Shown one piece after another: positions 45,801 to 57,841 of a stretch of DNA of 64,000 nt. A program made the translations under genes and the position numbers. Each line of letters starts with the position of its first letter. Position 1 is the first letter of the stretch. The notes below the pieces were generated by a model. That model worked only from the letters and a program-made list of their open reading frames with translations, was not told the DNA's origin and searched no databases. This DNA comes from Colius striatus (lineage: Eukaryota; Chordata; Aves; Coliiformes; Coliidae): the NCBI RefSeq assembly GCF_028858725.1, contig NC_084790.1, positions 31,971,031-32,035,030 on the forward strand. Reading direction: 5' to 3'.

Positions 45801-47984
45801 TAGCATCCTATATTGTCATGTCTGAAAACATAGGTCTCTCCGCAGATGTTAATTTGAAACTATCAAACTAAAGAATAAAATATTATATTCAGCCTTTGAC
45901 TAGGAACAGCTATTCAAAGAAAGATACCAGTTAAAAATAAGATCTACTCAAAGACATCAGGAAAAACATTTATAACCAATGCAATTTAGTTCTTTTGGTT
46001 TTCTTTTTTAACTGAAGCATTTTAAGTGGCTACTTCTTTGTCTTAACTTCATGCAACCTGCAGCAGATATTTAAGTATTTGTTTGAAAGGTGTCCCATTC
46101 ACTTTTACCATTCACATTGCTAAAGGTCACTTCCTTAAGCTTAGTAGAGTCACATCTATAATGGCTTTCAAGTTGCATTCTCTGTCTCCTTCCCAGATGC
46201 TCCTTCCCATATTTAAATATTACCTAACTGTAATGCAAGTATGGGACAAAAGTCAATAAAAGCCCAATAGCATATGCAGGTACAAGAAATTTATGTGAAA
46301 ATTATAATTAGTGGAAACAAAAACCCTTGTCCCAGAACACCCAGTTCATCTGACTTCACAATAACATACTGTATTTGTGTATGATTATGGATGCCTGGTG
46401 GCCACACTGGCAGGATAAGGCTGGTCACATAAGAGATTATAAAGAAAGACATGTGACAGTGTCAGCACTGTTATGCAAGGACTTAATTTTAGAGACTGCT
46501 GGCACTGCCTTACTTCCCTCTGTTTCAAAGTCACTTAAAACCAGCTAACTGCTGATAGCCCATCACAGACCCTCTTCACTACTTCCACATGCAGCTACGC
46601 AGGCACATATGTATGTATGTATAGTGATGGTATGTATGTACAGTGATGTACTGCCTTACCCTTGAGAATACAGTAACAAAGAAAGATGTGTTCGTAGAAA
46701 ACATAGAAAACATAGAAAAACATCTAGCATATCATTTGCTATTTTTTTTAATCACTACATACACTTATGCCAGCTAAAATGCCTATGTAAACACCGTACA
46801 CCTACACGTGAAGAAATTAACTTAATTTCCTACATATAAGGAAGGGTTTTTGTGTGTAAACCACACAAAATTGCTGCTCAACTATTCAGAGACACTCCCT
46901 CAATATCCTTGTATGCAGGAACAGTATGGGCAAAACATACCTGCCAATCAAAGCAGCTTAGCAAGCTTCATATCATTCTAGTGGTTGATAAGGCTTCGAC
47001 AAAGGCTGGACTTGATCTTAAAGGTCTCTTCCAGCTGAAACGATTCTATGATACTCTGTAAAGTAACACTTTAATGCAAGTCAAGAGTGCACATAGATGT
47101 ACCATGGATGGTACAATCCACACTTAAAACACAGCTTTGAACCTTCAGCTACTGAGCAAGACAAGTTACCCAAAGAAAGATGGGCATTAGCACACTTTTG
47201 CTAGTATCAGACTGAACGATAAGGTCCTATCCAAGTTCAGCTCTTGCCTAAGAGTGTCAAGAAGGGTACAGGGACTGGTGGTGGTTTTAAGTTGCAACTG
47301 ATGAAGCACGCATGATTATGAACAGACACAGGCGCTAAGTGGTGAACTCTTTTCCATCGTTTACATTGCTAACAGCGTCTGGCCCGGAAAGCACACTTGA
47401 GGAAGCCCTGTGCAAGCTTCAGGCCCCACAAAGTAGTTGCCCCAAACAGGCTTCCCTGCACTCACGGGTACTGGCACCAGCAGCCCGACTTGTTCCCGGA
47501 CTCGCCCAGACGGCTCACCGCCCGCTAACTCCCAACGCGGCCGACTGCAGCTGCTGGGGCCGCGGGCTAGGGCGCATGAGCACTGGCCTGAGGGAGCGAT
47601 GGGCGCAACGCCGAACTCATGGAGGACGGTGCGCCCGCGCCCGGACCTCTGCGGCCGTGGTACAGTATCCGGCCCCACCGCAGCGCCCGGCTCCGCGGGG
47701 AGGGCCCAGGCTTGCTGCGCGTCTCCCAGTGGCTCCCGCCCTGGCCTGCGGGCGGCACGGCTGCGGCTCCCCGCCAGGCCCCGCGCCCGCCCCCCGCCAC
47801 CACTATGCCAGCCGGCCCTCGACCACACCACACGGACCGCTACCGCCGTCGACCCTGGCCCGGCTGCCCCCGCCCCGCAGTCCTACCCGGGCCCTCCCAC
47901 CGCCCACGCTGCGGCACCCACTCCGTGAGGCGTCGGTGAGGCCCGAGGCCGCGGGGGCTGCTGCGCCGCCACCCCTGCTCCTAC
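42896..47984 (-). other. MACIR: MACIR intron 1 (inferred)
   Basis: From a candidate donor CCGCAG|GTAGGA (exon end 47985) in the CpG island to the acceptor AG at 42897-42896. The interior is AT-rich with no recognised gene. It contains a short CR1 3' tail at 47004-47057 and TATG repeats near 46610-46640. Confidence 0.55.
47004..47057 (+). mobile_element. CR1 3' tail remnant
   Basis: Reads ggctggacttgatcttaaagg, tcttccagctgaaacg, then attctatgatactctg, a CR1 3' terminus of about 54 bp. Confidence 0.75.
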
Positions 47985-48480
47985 CTGCGGCCCGGCCAGG
48001 CGCGGCGCGAGTAGCCCGGCGCCGAGATCGGCGCTCCGCGCGCCACCTTGCACGGCCCGACCCGGCCCCTCCGCCCAGTGCGCCGGGCTGAGGGCGGGGC
48101 GCGGCGGCGGCAGGCGGTGCCGGGACCGGAGGGGCCCGGGTGGATAGCTCCGCGCTGTCTCACTCTGCATTTCGCCCAGCCTCTGTCAGGCCGTCCGTTG
48201 CGTGCAGGTGTCTGTGAACAGAAGGCCGAGGAGCCGGTAGCGGCGGAGGCGGAATAGGCCGCGCGGAGCGCCGACGCGAACAGCACCTCGCTGTGGGCCG
48301 GTCTGCGGCAACCTGGAGCGCGGCATGGCCTGCTGGTACACCTGGAGGAGATCAGGATGGTCGACTGGGCCGTAATATGTGAATGTGTTTCTGGATCGCC
48401 CTGAAACGGCGACTCCGGAGTGCTGGGCGGGCAGCCCTGTTGGCTCAAGCCTCGCCCACCGCCCGTTCCAGCCGTTCTGA
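47430..48480 (-). promoter_or_regulatory. MACIR: CpG island, probable MACIR promoter and exon 1
   Basis: About 1 kb of very GC- and CpG-rich DNA in AT-rich surroundings, upstream of MACIR in its transcription direction. On the minus strand a good donor (CCGCAG|GTAGGA) lies at 47985, which would end a non-coding first exon running from somewhere near 48050-48200. Long open frames on both strands here follow from base composition and are not called as genes. The island may also fire in the plus direction; no evidence decides this. Confidence 0.7.
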
Positions 48481-48699
48481 TACTCGGGCTTAGGAAGCGT
48501 TAATCTCACTCGTCTTTTTACTTTGGACGCAGCTATAAGAAGGAATGAAGCTGTCATCTCCTGGCGACTCTCTGCTGAAATGTCCTCAGTGGCATTTCTG
48601 CATCTGCAAACTCTGGACTCTGACTTCAGTGGTTTTGCCAACAAACAGATCATTTCACTCTTCTACTTTGTTACTCTACAGACTTCACAGAATAGTACT

Positions 48700-48905
48700 T
48701 CACAGAATCTTAAGGGTTGGAAGGGACCTCAAAAGATCATCTAGTCCAACCCCCCTGCCAGAGCAGGACCACCTAGAGTAGGTCACACAGAAACTCATCC
48801 AGGTAGGTCTTGACTGTACCCAGAGAAGGAGACTAAACAACCCACCTGGGCAGCCTGTTCCAGTGCTCCATCACCCTCACAAGGAAGAAATTCTCCCTTG
48901 TAACT
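48700..48905 (-). mobile_element. CR1 LINE 3' part
   Basis: Minus-strand CR1: 'cacagaatcttaagggttgg', 'ccagagcaggaccacctagag', 'gggcagcctgttccagtgctc'. Related to the copy at 28490. Confidence 0.9.
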
Positions 48906-49720
48906 TGGAGATTTAGCAAAGATGCCACTGCTGCACCAGACATTGCCAACTACTGCACGCTTCCCTCCTATATGTAAAAATAAGGGGAAGGGGAAGCAAA
49001 AATGTAACACCAAAGTCCATTTTCCCTCCTTTCAAAAATAGTTTGTTGGGAGCTGCACCACTATTGTAGTGGTGCAGGCAATTTTCACTTGAAGATGTAG
49101 AGAGTCTAAATAATGCACGTGCAGAGACATACACAGGCAACCACCAGAGCTGATTCGAAGCCACCCTTCCTTTGCTAGGTACCTCCTTATATGCTGCTTC
49201 TGCCCATGAGATCACCCAGGGCCCAAATGATTAACTTGCAGCACCTGTTTCTGAAGTAGCTTGCCAGCTGCATTAACTTATCCCTACCATCTTTATTCAA
49301 GCTGGCTGGTCCAAGCTACATTTGTGCCTGCACACCACACAGCTATTACTTCTAGTACTTGTGGAGTGGAGGCAGCTTTTGTTTCTTTGTGTTTGACAAT
49401 GTGTCTTTACATAGCTAAAGTTTTTTTTTCTCTGGAAAAATAGATGTCCTTTGTAGAAAGGCCGTTCCCTAGGTCTCCCGCTGATCCCAACCCTGAAGGC
49501 AGCAGGTCATCTGGTCTTGAACTACAGAAGGGGTGTCAGCATTAGGTATGCACTCATACTGTGCCTGGAATGCACCTGGAATTTGCATTTCTTGAATGCA
49601 AAACTTAGCTAGAACAAATGACAGAGTAACAAAAGAAAAGGGTTTTGTAATGAAGTTGAACTGCAGTCTTTTTAGGTCTGCTAGCCCTTAAGGGTAATTG
49701 GTTTTGAAATTTCACAGAAG
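48906..49720. other. Intergenic DNA, nothing recognised
   Basis: Spacer between a CR1 and the next LTR, without recognised gene or repeat. Confidence 0.5.
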
Positions 49721-49725
49721 TGTTC

Positions 49726-51183
49726 TATCATGGTTTAGCAAGGAGCAGCTTTCACTTGGTAACAGGGGGAGCAGGTTGCAGTGAAGACCCAGTAAAGTGT
49801 TTGTGGACTCTCCCCCAGCTCCTGGGTTCACACCCACCTCCAGCCCGGCTGGGCCAATCTGGCGCCTCTGTGATCACTGTTTAGGGGACAAGAATTTGAA
49901 GTGCTTGCAGGAGGTGTAAGAGTGATGCAAGGTGGAGGTGATAAGGAGCTAATGATGAAAAGCTCCACTTTTTCTGCTAATGATGAAGAGCTCCACTTTA
50001 TCTTCTGGCAAACAGCTGTAAATCATTGCTTGCTCAGGGAGGAAGGCTACCTAAACATCCTTTACTTAAATATCCTGTTTATCACAAAGACTGGTTAGAA
50101 CTAGTATTGTGGGCTTGGAAGAATGCCTGGGCTGCCAACTCAGCAAGTTTGGCCAAGAGGTGAAAAGTGTAACTTGAAGAAGACATGCAACCATCCTCCG
50201 AAAGACCATTGGCCCACGCTATGTAGACCCCGGCCCAGCTCCGATTCGACCTTCTGGGCAAGTGCCAAAGAGATAAGGACTAATTAGCATACTAGGCGAG
50301 GGGAGGGGGAAGATGATAATCTACTTGTTGAATATTCATAATTGAGATCTATAAAAATAAGCATGTATCCGCTTGAGGTATGCACAATTGGCGGAAGGAT
50401 CCCCCGTGCATCCGGCGCTGCAATAAAGAATATCCTGCTACTAAAGAAAACTATGAGACTCATTCTTTGAATCAGAGGCAACGATGCAGACCCCACAGTC
50501 AGAGAAGGAGGAAGGAAGGAGAAGCAATAGACCAGATACCCCCACTGCAAGCCGTGGCCAGAATGCAGGCTGTACCCCTGCAACCTACGGAGACCCATGG
50601 CAGGACTGAGAGCCACGAGCAGCTCCGTGTGAGTGAGCCCGGATGGGTGAGGGACTGTGGGGGGAGGCGGCCATGGCCCAGGCCGTGCTGGAGAGCCTGC
50701 GCACCGCAGACCAGCCCCACACGAGAGGCAGAGAGGAGCTGCAGCCTGTGCAGGGCTGAGGAGGGAAAACGGCAGAAGCTATCAGGAATAGACTGACTGC
50801 CCTCCTGAGCCGTTCGGGTGCGGGGGGGGGGGGGGGGAGGGCGGAGGGGAAGAGGAGATAAAAAACCCCGGGATCAGGGCTCTGAGCTGGGGAAGAGGGG
50901 AGGAGTGGGGAGAAGGTGGTCTTAAAGGGCTGGTTGTACTCTTCATTATTGTACCACTCTGTGTTGTTTTATTTTGGTTATATTTTGGGGTTTTAAGGTT
51001 ATGTTTTAGTTGGTGTTGCATTAAATTATTTTCTGTTTTCTTCCCCAAGCCGAGTAGCCTGGTCTGTTTTGGCCTGGACCTTAAGAGGCAATTAAACTTT
51101 CCCTGCCCTTTGGCAATCCTCAGGTCTTGGGTACTTGAGGCTAATCGTGGTCTTTTGTTCCCTGATGGGCCTAAACTACAACA
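49726..51183 (+). mobile_element. 1-kb-family solo LTR carrying a nested LTR
   Basis: Starts TATCATGGTTTAGC, one change from the usual TG terminus, and ends CTAAACTACAACA. Flanking duplications TGTTC lie at 49721-49725 and 51184-51188. Without the nested element it would be about 0.92 kb. A pure poly-G run sits near 50821-50837. Confidence 0.88.
49939..50474 (+). mobile_element. Nested 536-bp solo LTR of a different family
   Basis: TGATAAGGAGC to TTTGAATCA, flanked by GAGG on both sides (49935-49938, 50475-50478). It has a TATA-like CTATAAAAATAAG near 50350 and AATAAA near 50422. A roughly 29-bp imperfect tandem repeat (gctaatgatgaaaagctccac) lies at 49947-50000. A 4-bp duplication and this layout fit a class-I (gammaretrovirus-like) family. 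Confidence 0.85.
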
Positions 51184-51188
51184 TGTTC

Positions 51189-51762
51189 TAAAAACTAAAT
51201 CCATATATTTAGTACTGAACGCGGTGAATGTATCTGGTCAAGCAGCTTTGTCAGAAAAGGAATCTGAAGTGTAATTCAGTCATTATGATGCCCTGTGTTG
51301 CTCACAGTACACAAACTGCTTTGGTTCATGCCGACATCTACAATATTACTTTTAGCCTGAGTCAGAAATCTTATTTATGTCTTGCGGTGTAAATGAGGCT
51401 ACAAAATCCCGCAAGTCATACATCACAACTTTTCCCCAACAAATGTTTCCCGCTTGCGGTCAGCAGAGTTGTCAGTCTGTGAGATGTCCAAAGGTGATGG
51501 GGCAGGCAGCAGTGGTGATGGGCTTCAGGGAGTAACAGATGCTTGGGGGTGATTGCTCTAGCTAAATAATTCTTTTAAAAAAAACATGCATTGTCGCATT
51601 GTTTTGCAATGTTGCGTTGACAGAATTATTGTGGTACAAAATTGTCTTCTAAATTTCTAGATAGCAAAAGGAAGGCAGATACTCAAAACTTCTGAACTCT
51701 CTACCAATTATTTTTCAATATACAAAGATCTTCATTTTTCAAGGTTTTGCATTTTCCATCCA
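51189..51762. other. Intergenic DNA between two LTRs
   Basis: AT-rich DNA with no recognised feature. Confidence 0.5.
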
Positions 51763-51768
51763 ACATGC

Positions 51769-52285
51769 TGCAGGGACCACCTTGCAGGATGGGATTCACG
51801 GACCACGCATCAGACCAATACAATCATTGCAGAAGCCGTTTATTTTAGCATTGAATCACATTATATATGTTATTCTTTTCTAAATACATGTTATATTCTA
51901 TTATGATTGGATAGCTCAGTCTATCATGCTCTGTTCACGCACCTAATAGCAGAATATGATTTGTTAAGTTTGACTATGCTAGTATCTTGATAGTAGCAGT
52001 TTTTACATTCTTTTACGTATTTCCTTCTCTATCTAATTTCTATTCTAAGCTTATACAGTTTCTTTCCTACATGCACAGCTGCCTTGATATCTACATTCTA
52101 ATACGCAACTCATCCTTGACTATTCTTCAGGCCTTGACTATTCTTCACTGTTCACTGTCTGATATAGCTAAAGTCTATATAGCCTGTATCTGAGGCCTGT
52201 GTCTGAGCCTCATGCAGCTTATGGTCTCATATAACCAAAGTCTAGGTGGGCCATATGTCCATTTTCCTTCAGGTACATTGCCACA
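51769..52285 (-). mobile_element. Solo LTR, about 517 bp, alpharetrovirus-like size
   Basis: Plus-strand ends TGCAGGGACC and TTGCCACA. In the minus sense AATAAACGG lies about 70 bp before the end, as expected for R-U5. Flanks ACATGC (51763-51768) and GCATGC (52286-52291) match at 5 of 6 bases. Boundaries rest on this near-duplication. Confidence 0.55.
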
Positions 52286-52291
52286 GCATGC

Positions 52292-53565
52292 AATGTCATT
52301 AAGATTTTCCCAAGACGGAGTACTTTATTTTGCTATTTTTTGCAGTGCAGTCATCCAAAGTTTTTCAAGCAGAACAAAGATACTTTGAAGTGCTTGGGTT
52401 TTGTTTTCCCCACTTAAGACTTGGTTAACACTTTTTAGTGCTGCTTCAACACACTGAAAAACACTATTCATTTTCCCTACATCATCATCCTGACCAGAAC
52501 ATAAACTACCTACATAGGTTCATGCATCAGTGACAGCATAACATTTTAAAGGTAAACAGTTAAAAGGCAAAACAATGAAAAAAGGCTCCATTTATTTTCT
52601 TCTCTTATTCAGTATCCATACAGAGTTTTCAACAACAGACTTTTCTTTCCTTGCTTTTCTATATTCCAGGCTTGTGCATTGGAAACTGCTATGGTAATAT
52701 GAGCATTAATAAAGCAATTCAAAAACTAAGGCTAAAAGCTGAGCAATTGAAACAATAGTTACTCAGTGTGTTCAATGATGAACAAGAGAAACATTTTTCT
52801 TAAATATCTGGTTTCTTTTCCCTTATTAAGGGAAATTGTAGCCAGTATTCTGAAAATTGTCATTTTGCTGGAAATCCATAACCACATTCAGGATAAAATA
52901 CCAAGTATTTTTTGGGGTGTGGGGAGGGCAGGGAAAAGAACTTTGGGCAGAGTATGGCTGAAGTAACAGAGTATCTTTTACATTGAAAAAAATCCTTAAA
53001 AGTGTTTTTTTTATCTTAAAAGACAAATATATATATATATATTGCCATATGACTTATTAGCCATTCCAATAAAAAGCCTTAGTTGTTTCTAAGCTTATCT
53101 TAAAAGACTAAGTTAAAAGACAGTATAGTAAAAATTTACTTAAAATATAAACAAAATATCTTAAATACCCTACTTAATAAAATTCCACCTTTTTATGTAG
53201 CATCTGTCCAGGTGGAGGCAGTAAACACAGGAAAGAATGTGAAAATGGCGATGGTTTTAGAGCTTTGCATGTTTTGCAGATGTTCAGTTAGTACAAAGTC
53301 TGATTCAGACCAGCTTGAAGCAACAAGTAGAATCAACTGAAGTATAAAGATGGACTCAGTTCTACACTGTAAGATTTAAAATTTACCAGGAAAGGCAAGT
53401 TTTGGAAGACAAATTATGCGTTTAGTATATGCTTGTACAGCAGGTAACAGAAAGTCCTTGCTAATGTTGCTCTAGGTCTGTAAGTGAACCTAAGTAAACA
53501 GCAAAATCAAAATGTAAATCTACTAAATAAGATAGAGGAGTGATGAAGACATGTTCATGGTTAGA
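52292..53565. other. Intergenic DNA, nothing recognised
   Basis: AT-rich, with an AT dinucleotide run near 53027-53042. No gene recognised. Confidence 0.5.
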
Positions 53566-53745
53566 CTAAGTTGCTCACAGAGGTGGTGCAGTCTCCATCA
53601 TTCAACGTTCTCTAGTGCAAACTAGGTGAAGTGCTAGGTAACCTGGTCTGGTCTCAGAGACAATCTTGATGTGAGCAAGAGGTTGGACTAGAGATTTCTT
53701 GAGGCCTTTTCCAGTCTAAATTATTCTCTGTTCCTATGAACCTTT
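53566..53745 (+). mobile_element. Old CR1 3' end fragment
   Basis: Diverged plus-strand CR1: 'gaggtggtgcagtctccatc', 'gcaagaggttggactagag', 'ggccttttccagtctaaat'. Confidence 0.75.
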
Positions 53746-53799
53746 TAAACTTTATTGTTTTTGGATTGAGTGTAAAATGTACAGGAAAAGAGTTTACAA

Positions 53800-54265
53800 T
53801 AGAACAGAACAGAATAGAACATAATCGTTCAGTTGGAAGAGACCCAAAGTGACCATCTAGTCCAACTGTCTGGCCAATCCAGGGATGTCCAAAAGTTAAA
53901 GCATGTTATAAAATGCATTGTCCAAATGCCTTTTAAACACTGACAGGCCTGGGGCAATGACCACCCCTCTAGGAAGCCTGTGTCAGTGTCTGACCACCCT
54001 GCAGGGAAAGAAATGCCCAATCTAAACCTCCCCTAGTACAGCTTTGAACCATTCCCATGTGTTCTGTCACTGGAACCCAAGGAGAAGAGCTGAGCACCTC
54101 TCTCTCCACTTCCCCTACTCAGGAAGCTGTAGAGAGCAATGAGGTCACTCCTCACTCTTCCAGCCCTACCACCACCTAGGTTGCTCTCTTCTGGATGCAT
54201 TTAAAGACTGTCACATCCATCTTAAATTAGGGGGCTCAGAACTGCACACTGTTTGAGTCAGTGTT
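53800..54265 (-). mobile_element. Old CR1 LINE 3' part
   Basis: Diverged minus-strand CR1 of another subfamily: 'gttggaagagacccaaagtg', 'accatctagtccaactgtc', 'agcaatgaggtcactcctc', 'ttgctctcttctggatgc'. Tail is an agaac/aatag-type repeat at 53800-53822. Confidence 0.8.
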
Positions 54266-54727
54266 TACATATTCAGAACTAATATTTAATCTAGAAAAGG
54301 CAGAAATACATGATTTTTTTTCATTCTATTTCAAATACGTAATTTCAGTCTTTTGAATCCTTTTGATTTGATTTTCTCCTTTGCAAACCTCCAAATTTAT
54401 TGTGGACGTGCTCTTTCAAAATGACTACAGACTCTTAGTTAAGACTCGTAAGTTGTTAAAAATATTTCCCTGAGTAGTCCTTTAAAATAATTTATGAGGC
54501 TTGAGATTCAATGTTTTCAGTCTTAATATATACCCATCCCTCACCCTAAAGAGAATTAAAAAAGTTACCAAGAATCCAAAGACAGAAGGTCTAAAATAGT
54601 CAGATTTTTAAAGTTTCACAGGAATTTTAGTATTTATACTAGTAAAAAGTAAATAACAACCTTATGAGAGAAGTAGTTATTCCCTTTTCTGGAGAGACAT
54701 GTTAGGAGATTCAGTGAAATGTGTGCA
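54266..54727. other. Intergenic DNA, nothing recognised
   Basis: AT-rich spacer without recognised features. Confidence 0.5.
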
Positions 54728-54732
54728 CCCAG

Positions 54733-54975
54733 TGTTGCCACTACCAGCAACATCACCAGGCCGCCTACACAGATCACTCAGCCCACCCCCGCTAAGGGGA
54801 CAAGATCACTGCATACTCAGTATGGATGATGCTTTACTCCAACTAATTGTTTACACCACGTGCTGTGCTTTTATCTGCTAACACAAGCACCTCCTTTCAC
54901 TCTACCCTGTGCCCACCTCTTCTGTACCCTCCACCTCTCGCATTACAACCCGAGATCTTCTGGACACCTACAACA
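54733..54975 (-). mobile_element. Solo LTR of the provirus 1 family
   Basis: 243 bp, TGTTGCCACTACC to CACCTACAACA on the plus strand, closely matching 9132-9364. Flanked by CCCAG on both sides (54728-54732, 54976-54980). Orientation follows that of the provirus 1 LTRs. Confidence 0.9.
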
Positions 54976-54980
54976 CCCAG

Positions 54981-55547
54981 AACAAGTAGTCCTTGTTGGA
55001 AACAAAGGTACTGCAATTATATTAGGAGATTTCTTGATCTGGTACAAAACACGCATCACCAAATTAATTTATTTTCCCTTGTTGGTGACTTTTGTCTCTC
55101 TTACTGACTTTAAGTGCAATGCATCAGAAAATGGCTTTGATGGTATTTCCATTCTACTTAGATATCAGATTATATATGTCAAGAATGCTGCAGAAAAAGT
55201 GGTTTTCTCAAAAACACATTAGGTATAAGATGCATCCAGAGAAAAATAGCCTAATATACCTCCCTTTCAGGCTCATCTTGACATAGCCATGTAAAAATAT
55301 GGGAATTTCCTTTCCTGCAGTTCTATCACTTGATTAAAACAAACAATCTCTCTATAATCTGTCAACCACATAATCTTGTTTAGATCAGAGCAATTATCAC
55401 CAAATTAGTCTCTTTTTTTCAAAAGGAGTATGCCACTAGACATCATAATTTCCACTTAAAAGTTCCACATTTTCAGCAGTTTTATGACAGAATAATACAC
55501 TCATCTTAGTATAGCTTGGACAAAGGAAAAAACAAAAGATTTCTAGT
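54981..55547. other. Intergenic DNA, nothing recognised
   Basis: AT-rich spacer without recognised gene or repeat. Confidence 0.5.
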
Positions 55548-56600
55548 CATTGAATCACAGGATGGTAGGGGTTGGAAGAGACCTTTAGGGATTATCTAGT
55601 CTAACCCCACTGCTCACACAGGTCTGCCAAGACCAAGTGACATAGGAATGTGTCCAGGGGAGACTGAAAACCTCTATGGAAGACGAATCCGCAGCCTCCC
55701 TGGGCAGCCTGTACCAGGGAGTTTTTCCTTAAGTGAAACTTTTTGTGTTTTTGTCCATTGTTGAGCTTTTGTCTGTTACTCCTAGTCTTATCACTTAAGA
55801 CAACAGAAAAAAACCTGTTGCCCCGTCCTCTTGACATGCACCAAGCATTAATGAGGTCCCTCCTCAGTCTCCTCCAGGCTGAACAGTTCCTGATCCCACA
55901 ACCTTTCTTCATATGAAAGATGTTCCAGTCCCCTGATCATCTTTGTGGCCCTGTGGTGGACTCTTTCCAGAAGTTCCCTGTCCCTCTTGCGCTGGGCAGA
56001 CCAGAACTGAACACAGTACTCCAGATGAAGCCTCACCACTGCAGAGTAGAGGGGGAGCAGAACCTCCCTTGACCTGCTGGACACACTCTTCTTGAGGCAT
56101 CCCAGGATGCGTTGGCCTTCTTGGCCATGAGGGCACAATGCTGGCTCATGGTTAGTTTATTATCAACCACAACTCTTAGGTCTCTCTCCACAGAGCTGCT
56201 CTCCTGCAGGTCAACTTCAGCCTGTACTGGCGCATGGGGATGTTTCTCCCCAGATGCAGGACTCTGCACTTGTTGAACCTCATGATGTTCCTTTCTATCC
56301 AACTCTCAAGTCGGTCGAGATCCTGCTGAATGGCAGCACAGCCTTCTGGTGAATTAGCCAATCCTCCCAGTTTGGTGTAATCAGTCAACTTGTTGAGGGT
56401 ACACTCTGTCCCCTCATCCAGGTCATTGATGAAGATGTTGAATGAGACTGGCCCCAGAACCACCACCTGTGGAAACGCACTGGCCACAGGCCTCCAACTT
56501 GACCGCTCTGTGGGCTCTGTCATTCAGCCAATTCTTGATCTACCTCACCATCCACTCATCCAACACACACTGCTGAGCTTTTCAATGAGGATGTTCAGTG
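55548..56600 (-). mobile_element. CR1 LINE, 3' part with ORF2 end
   Basis: About 1 kb minus-strand copy, from the tail (attgaatcacaggatggtag) into broken RT C-terminal frames: [56 protein letters not shown], and upstream [19 protein letters not shown]. Confidence 0.9.
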
Positions 56601-56836
56601 TTAATTCTGAAAGCTGATTCTTCCCTTAGTAGATCACATGAAAATTTGTAATTCTTAGAAGTCTGGACTAGAAGTCTAGTTCTGCAAAATACATTCATAC
56701 ATTATGGTGTGTGGTGACAAAGGTTTTCATCCATGGGTTGGGCTTTTTTTTTGATGAATAATTGTTTTTGTATCAGTGCAAAGACTACCAGATTCTTGTA
56801 AGGTCTTTATAACACTAGCTTCTACCTGTTTTATAG

Positions 56837-57836
56837 TGTTCTGGTTTAGCAAGGAGCAGCTTTTGGCTTAGTAACAGGGGGAGCGGGTTGCAGTGAAGAC
56901 CCGGTAAAGAGTTTGCTGACTCTCCCCCGGCTCCTGGGTTCAGACCCACCTCCGGCCCGGCTGGGCCAATCTGGCGCCTCTGCGATCGCTATTTAGGGGA
57001 CAGGAATTCGGAATGTGAGTCAGGAGGTGTAAGAGTGATACAAGATGGAGGCGACTACGCGGATCCTTCAGCCAGAGAAGGAGGAAGGAAGGAGAAGCAA
57101 TAGACCAGAGACTCCTCTGCAAGCCGTGGCAAGAATGCAAGCTGTGCCCCTGCAATCTTTGGAGATCCATGGCAGGACCGTGAGTTACCAGCAGCTCCGT
57201 GTGAGTGAGCCCGGACAGGCGAGGGAATGTGTGGGGAGACGGCCATGGCCCAGGCCGTGCTGGAGAGCCTGCGCGCCGCAGAGCAGCCCCACACGAGAGG
57301 CAGAGAGGAGCTGCAGCCTTTGGGATAAATGCGCGTCGGAGCAGCCCGTGCAGGTCTGCCATGCGTGTGAGTTACCCCATGGACTTGCAGGGAGGACTGG
57401 TGTGGAGTTCACCTGTCCTGAGGAGGGACAAACGGCAGAAGCTATCGGGAACAGACTAACTGAAATCCCCACTGCCTGCCCCCCCCAGAACCGTTCAGGA
57501 GGGGACAGGGTAAAAACCCCGGGATCAGGGCTCTGAGCCCGGGAAGAGGGGAGGTGTGGCAAGAAGGTGTACTTAAAAAGGCTGGTTAGACTCTTCATTG
57601 ATGTATTAGTCTGTGTTGTTTCATTTTGGTTATGTTTTGGGTTTTTGGGGGTATGTTTTAGTTGATGTTGCATTAAATTGTTTCTCTGTTTTCTTCCCCA
57701 AACCGAGTAGCCTGGTCTGTTTTGTCCTGATCCTTAAGCGGCAATTAAGCTCTCCCTGCCCTCGAGCAATTCTCAGCCTCTTTGGTACTCGAGGCTAATT
57801 GTGGTTGTTGTTCCCTGATGGGCCTAAACCACAACA
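56837..57836 (+). mobile_element. 1-kb-family solo LTR, intact reference copy
   Basis: 1000 bp, TGTTCTGGTTTAGC to CTAAACCACAACA, with TATAG duplications (56832-56836, 57837-57841). TATA-like CTATTTAGGGG near 56990, ATTAAA near 57672. Between them an open frame of 163 codons (57045-57536) begins MEATTR, in the same frame and at the same place as that in the copy at 32463-33418. The extent between TATA and poly-A signal implies a very long R region of about 650 nt. Confidence 0.92.
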
Positions 57837-57841
57837 TATAG

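Noticed and set aside
47339-48448. Several long open frames on both strands in the CpG island (up to 250 codons)
   Set aside because: They overlap on opposite strands, are made of alanine, proline, arginine and glycine, and follow from high GC content. No domain or conserved start context.
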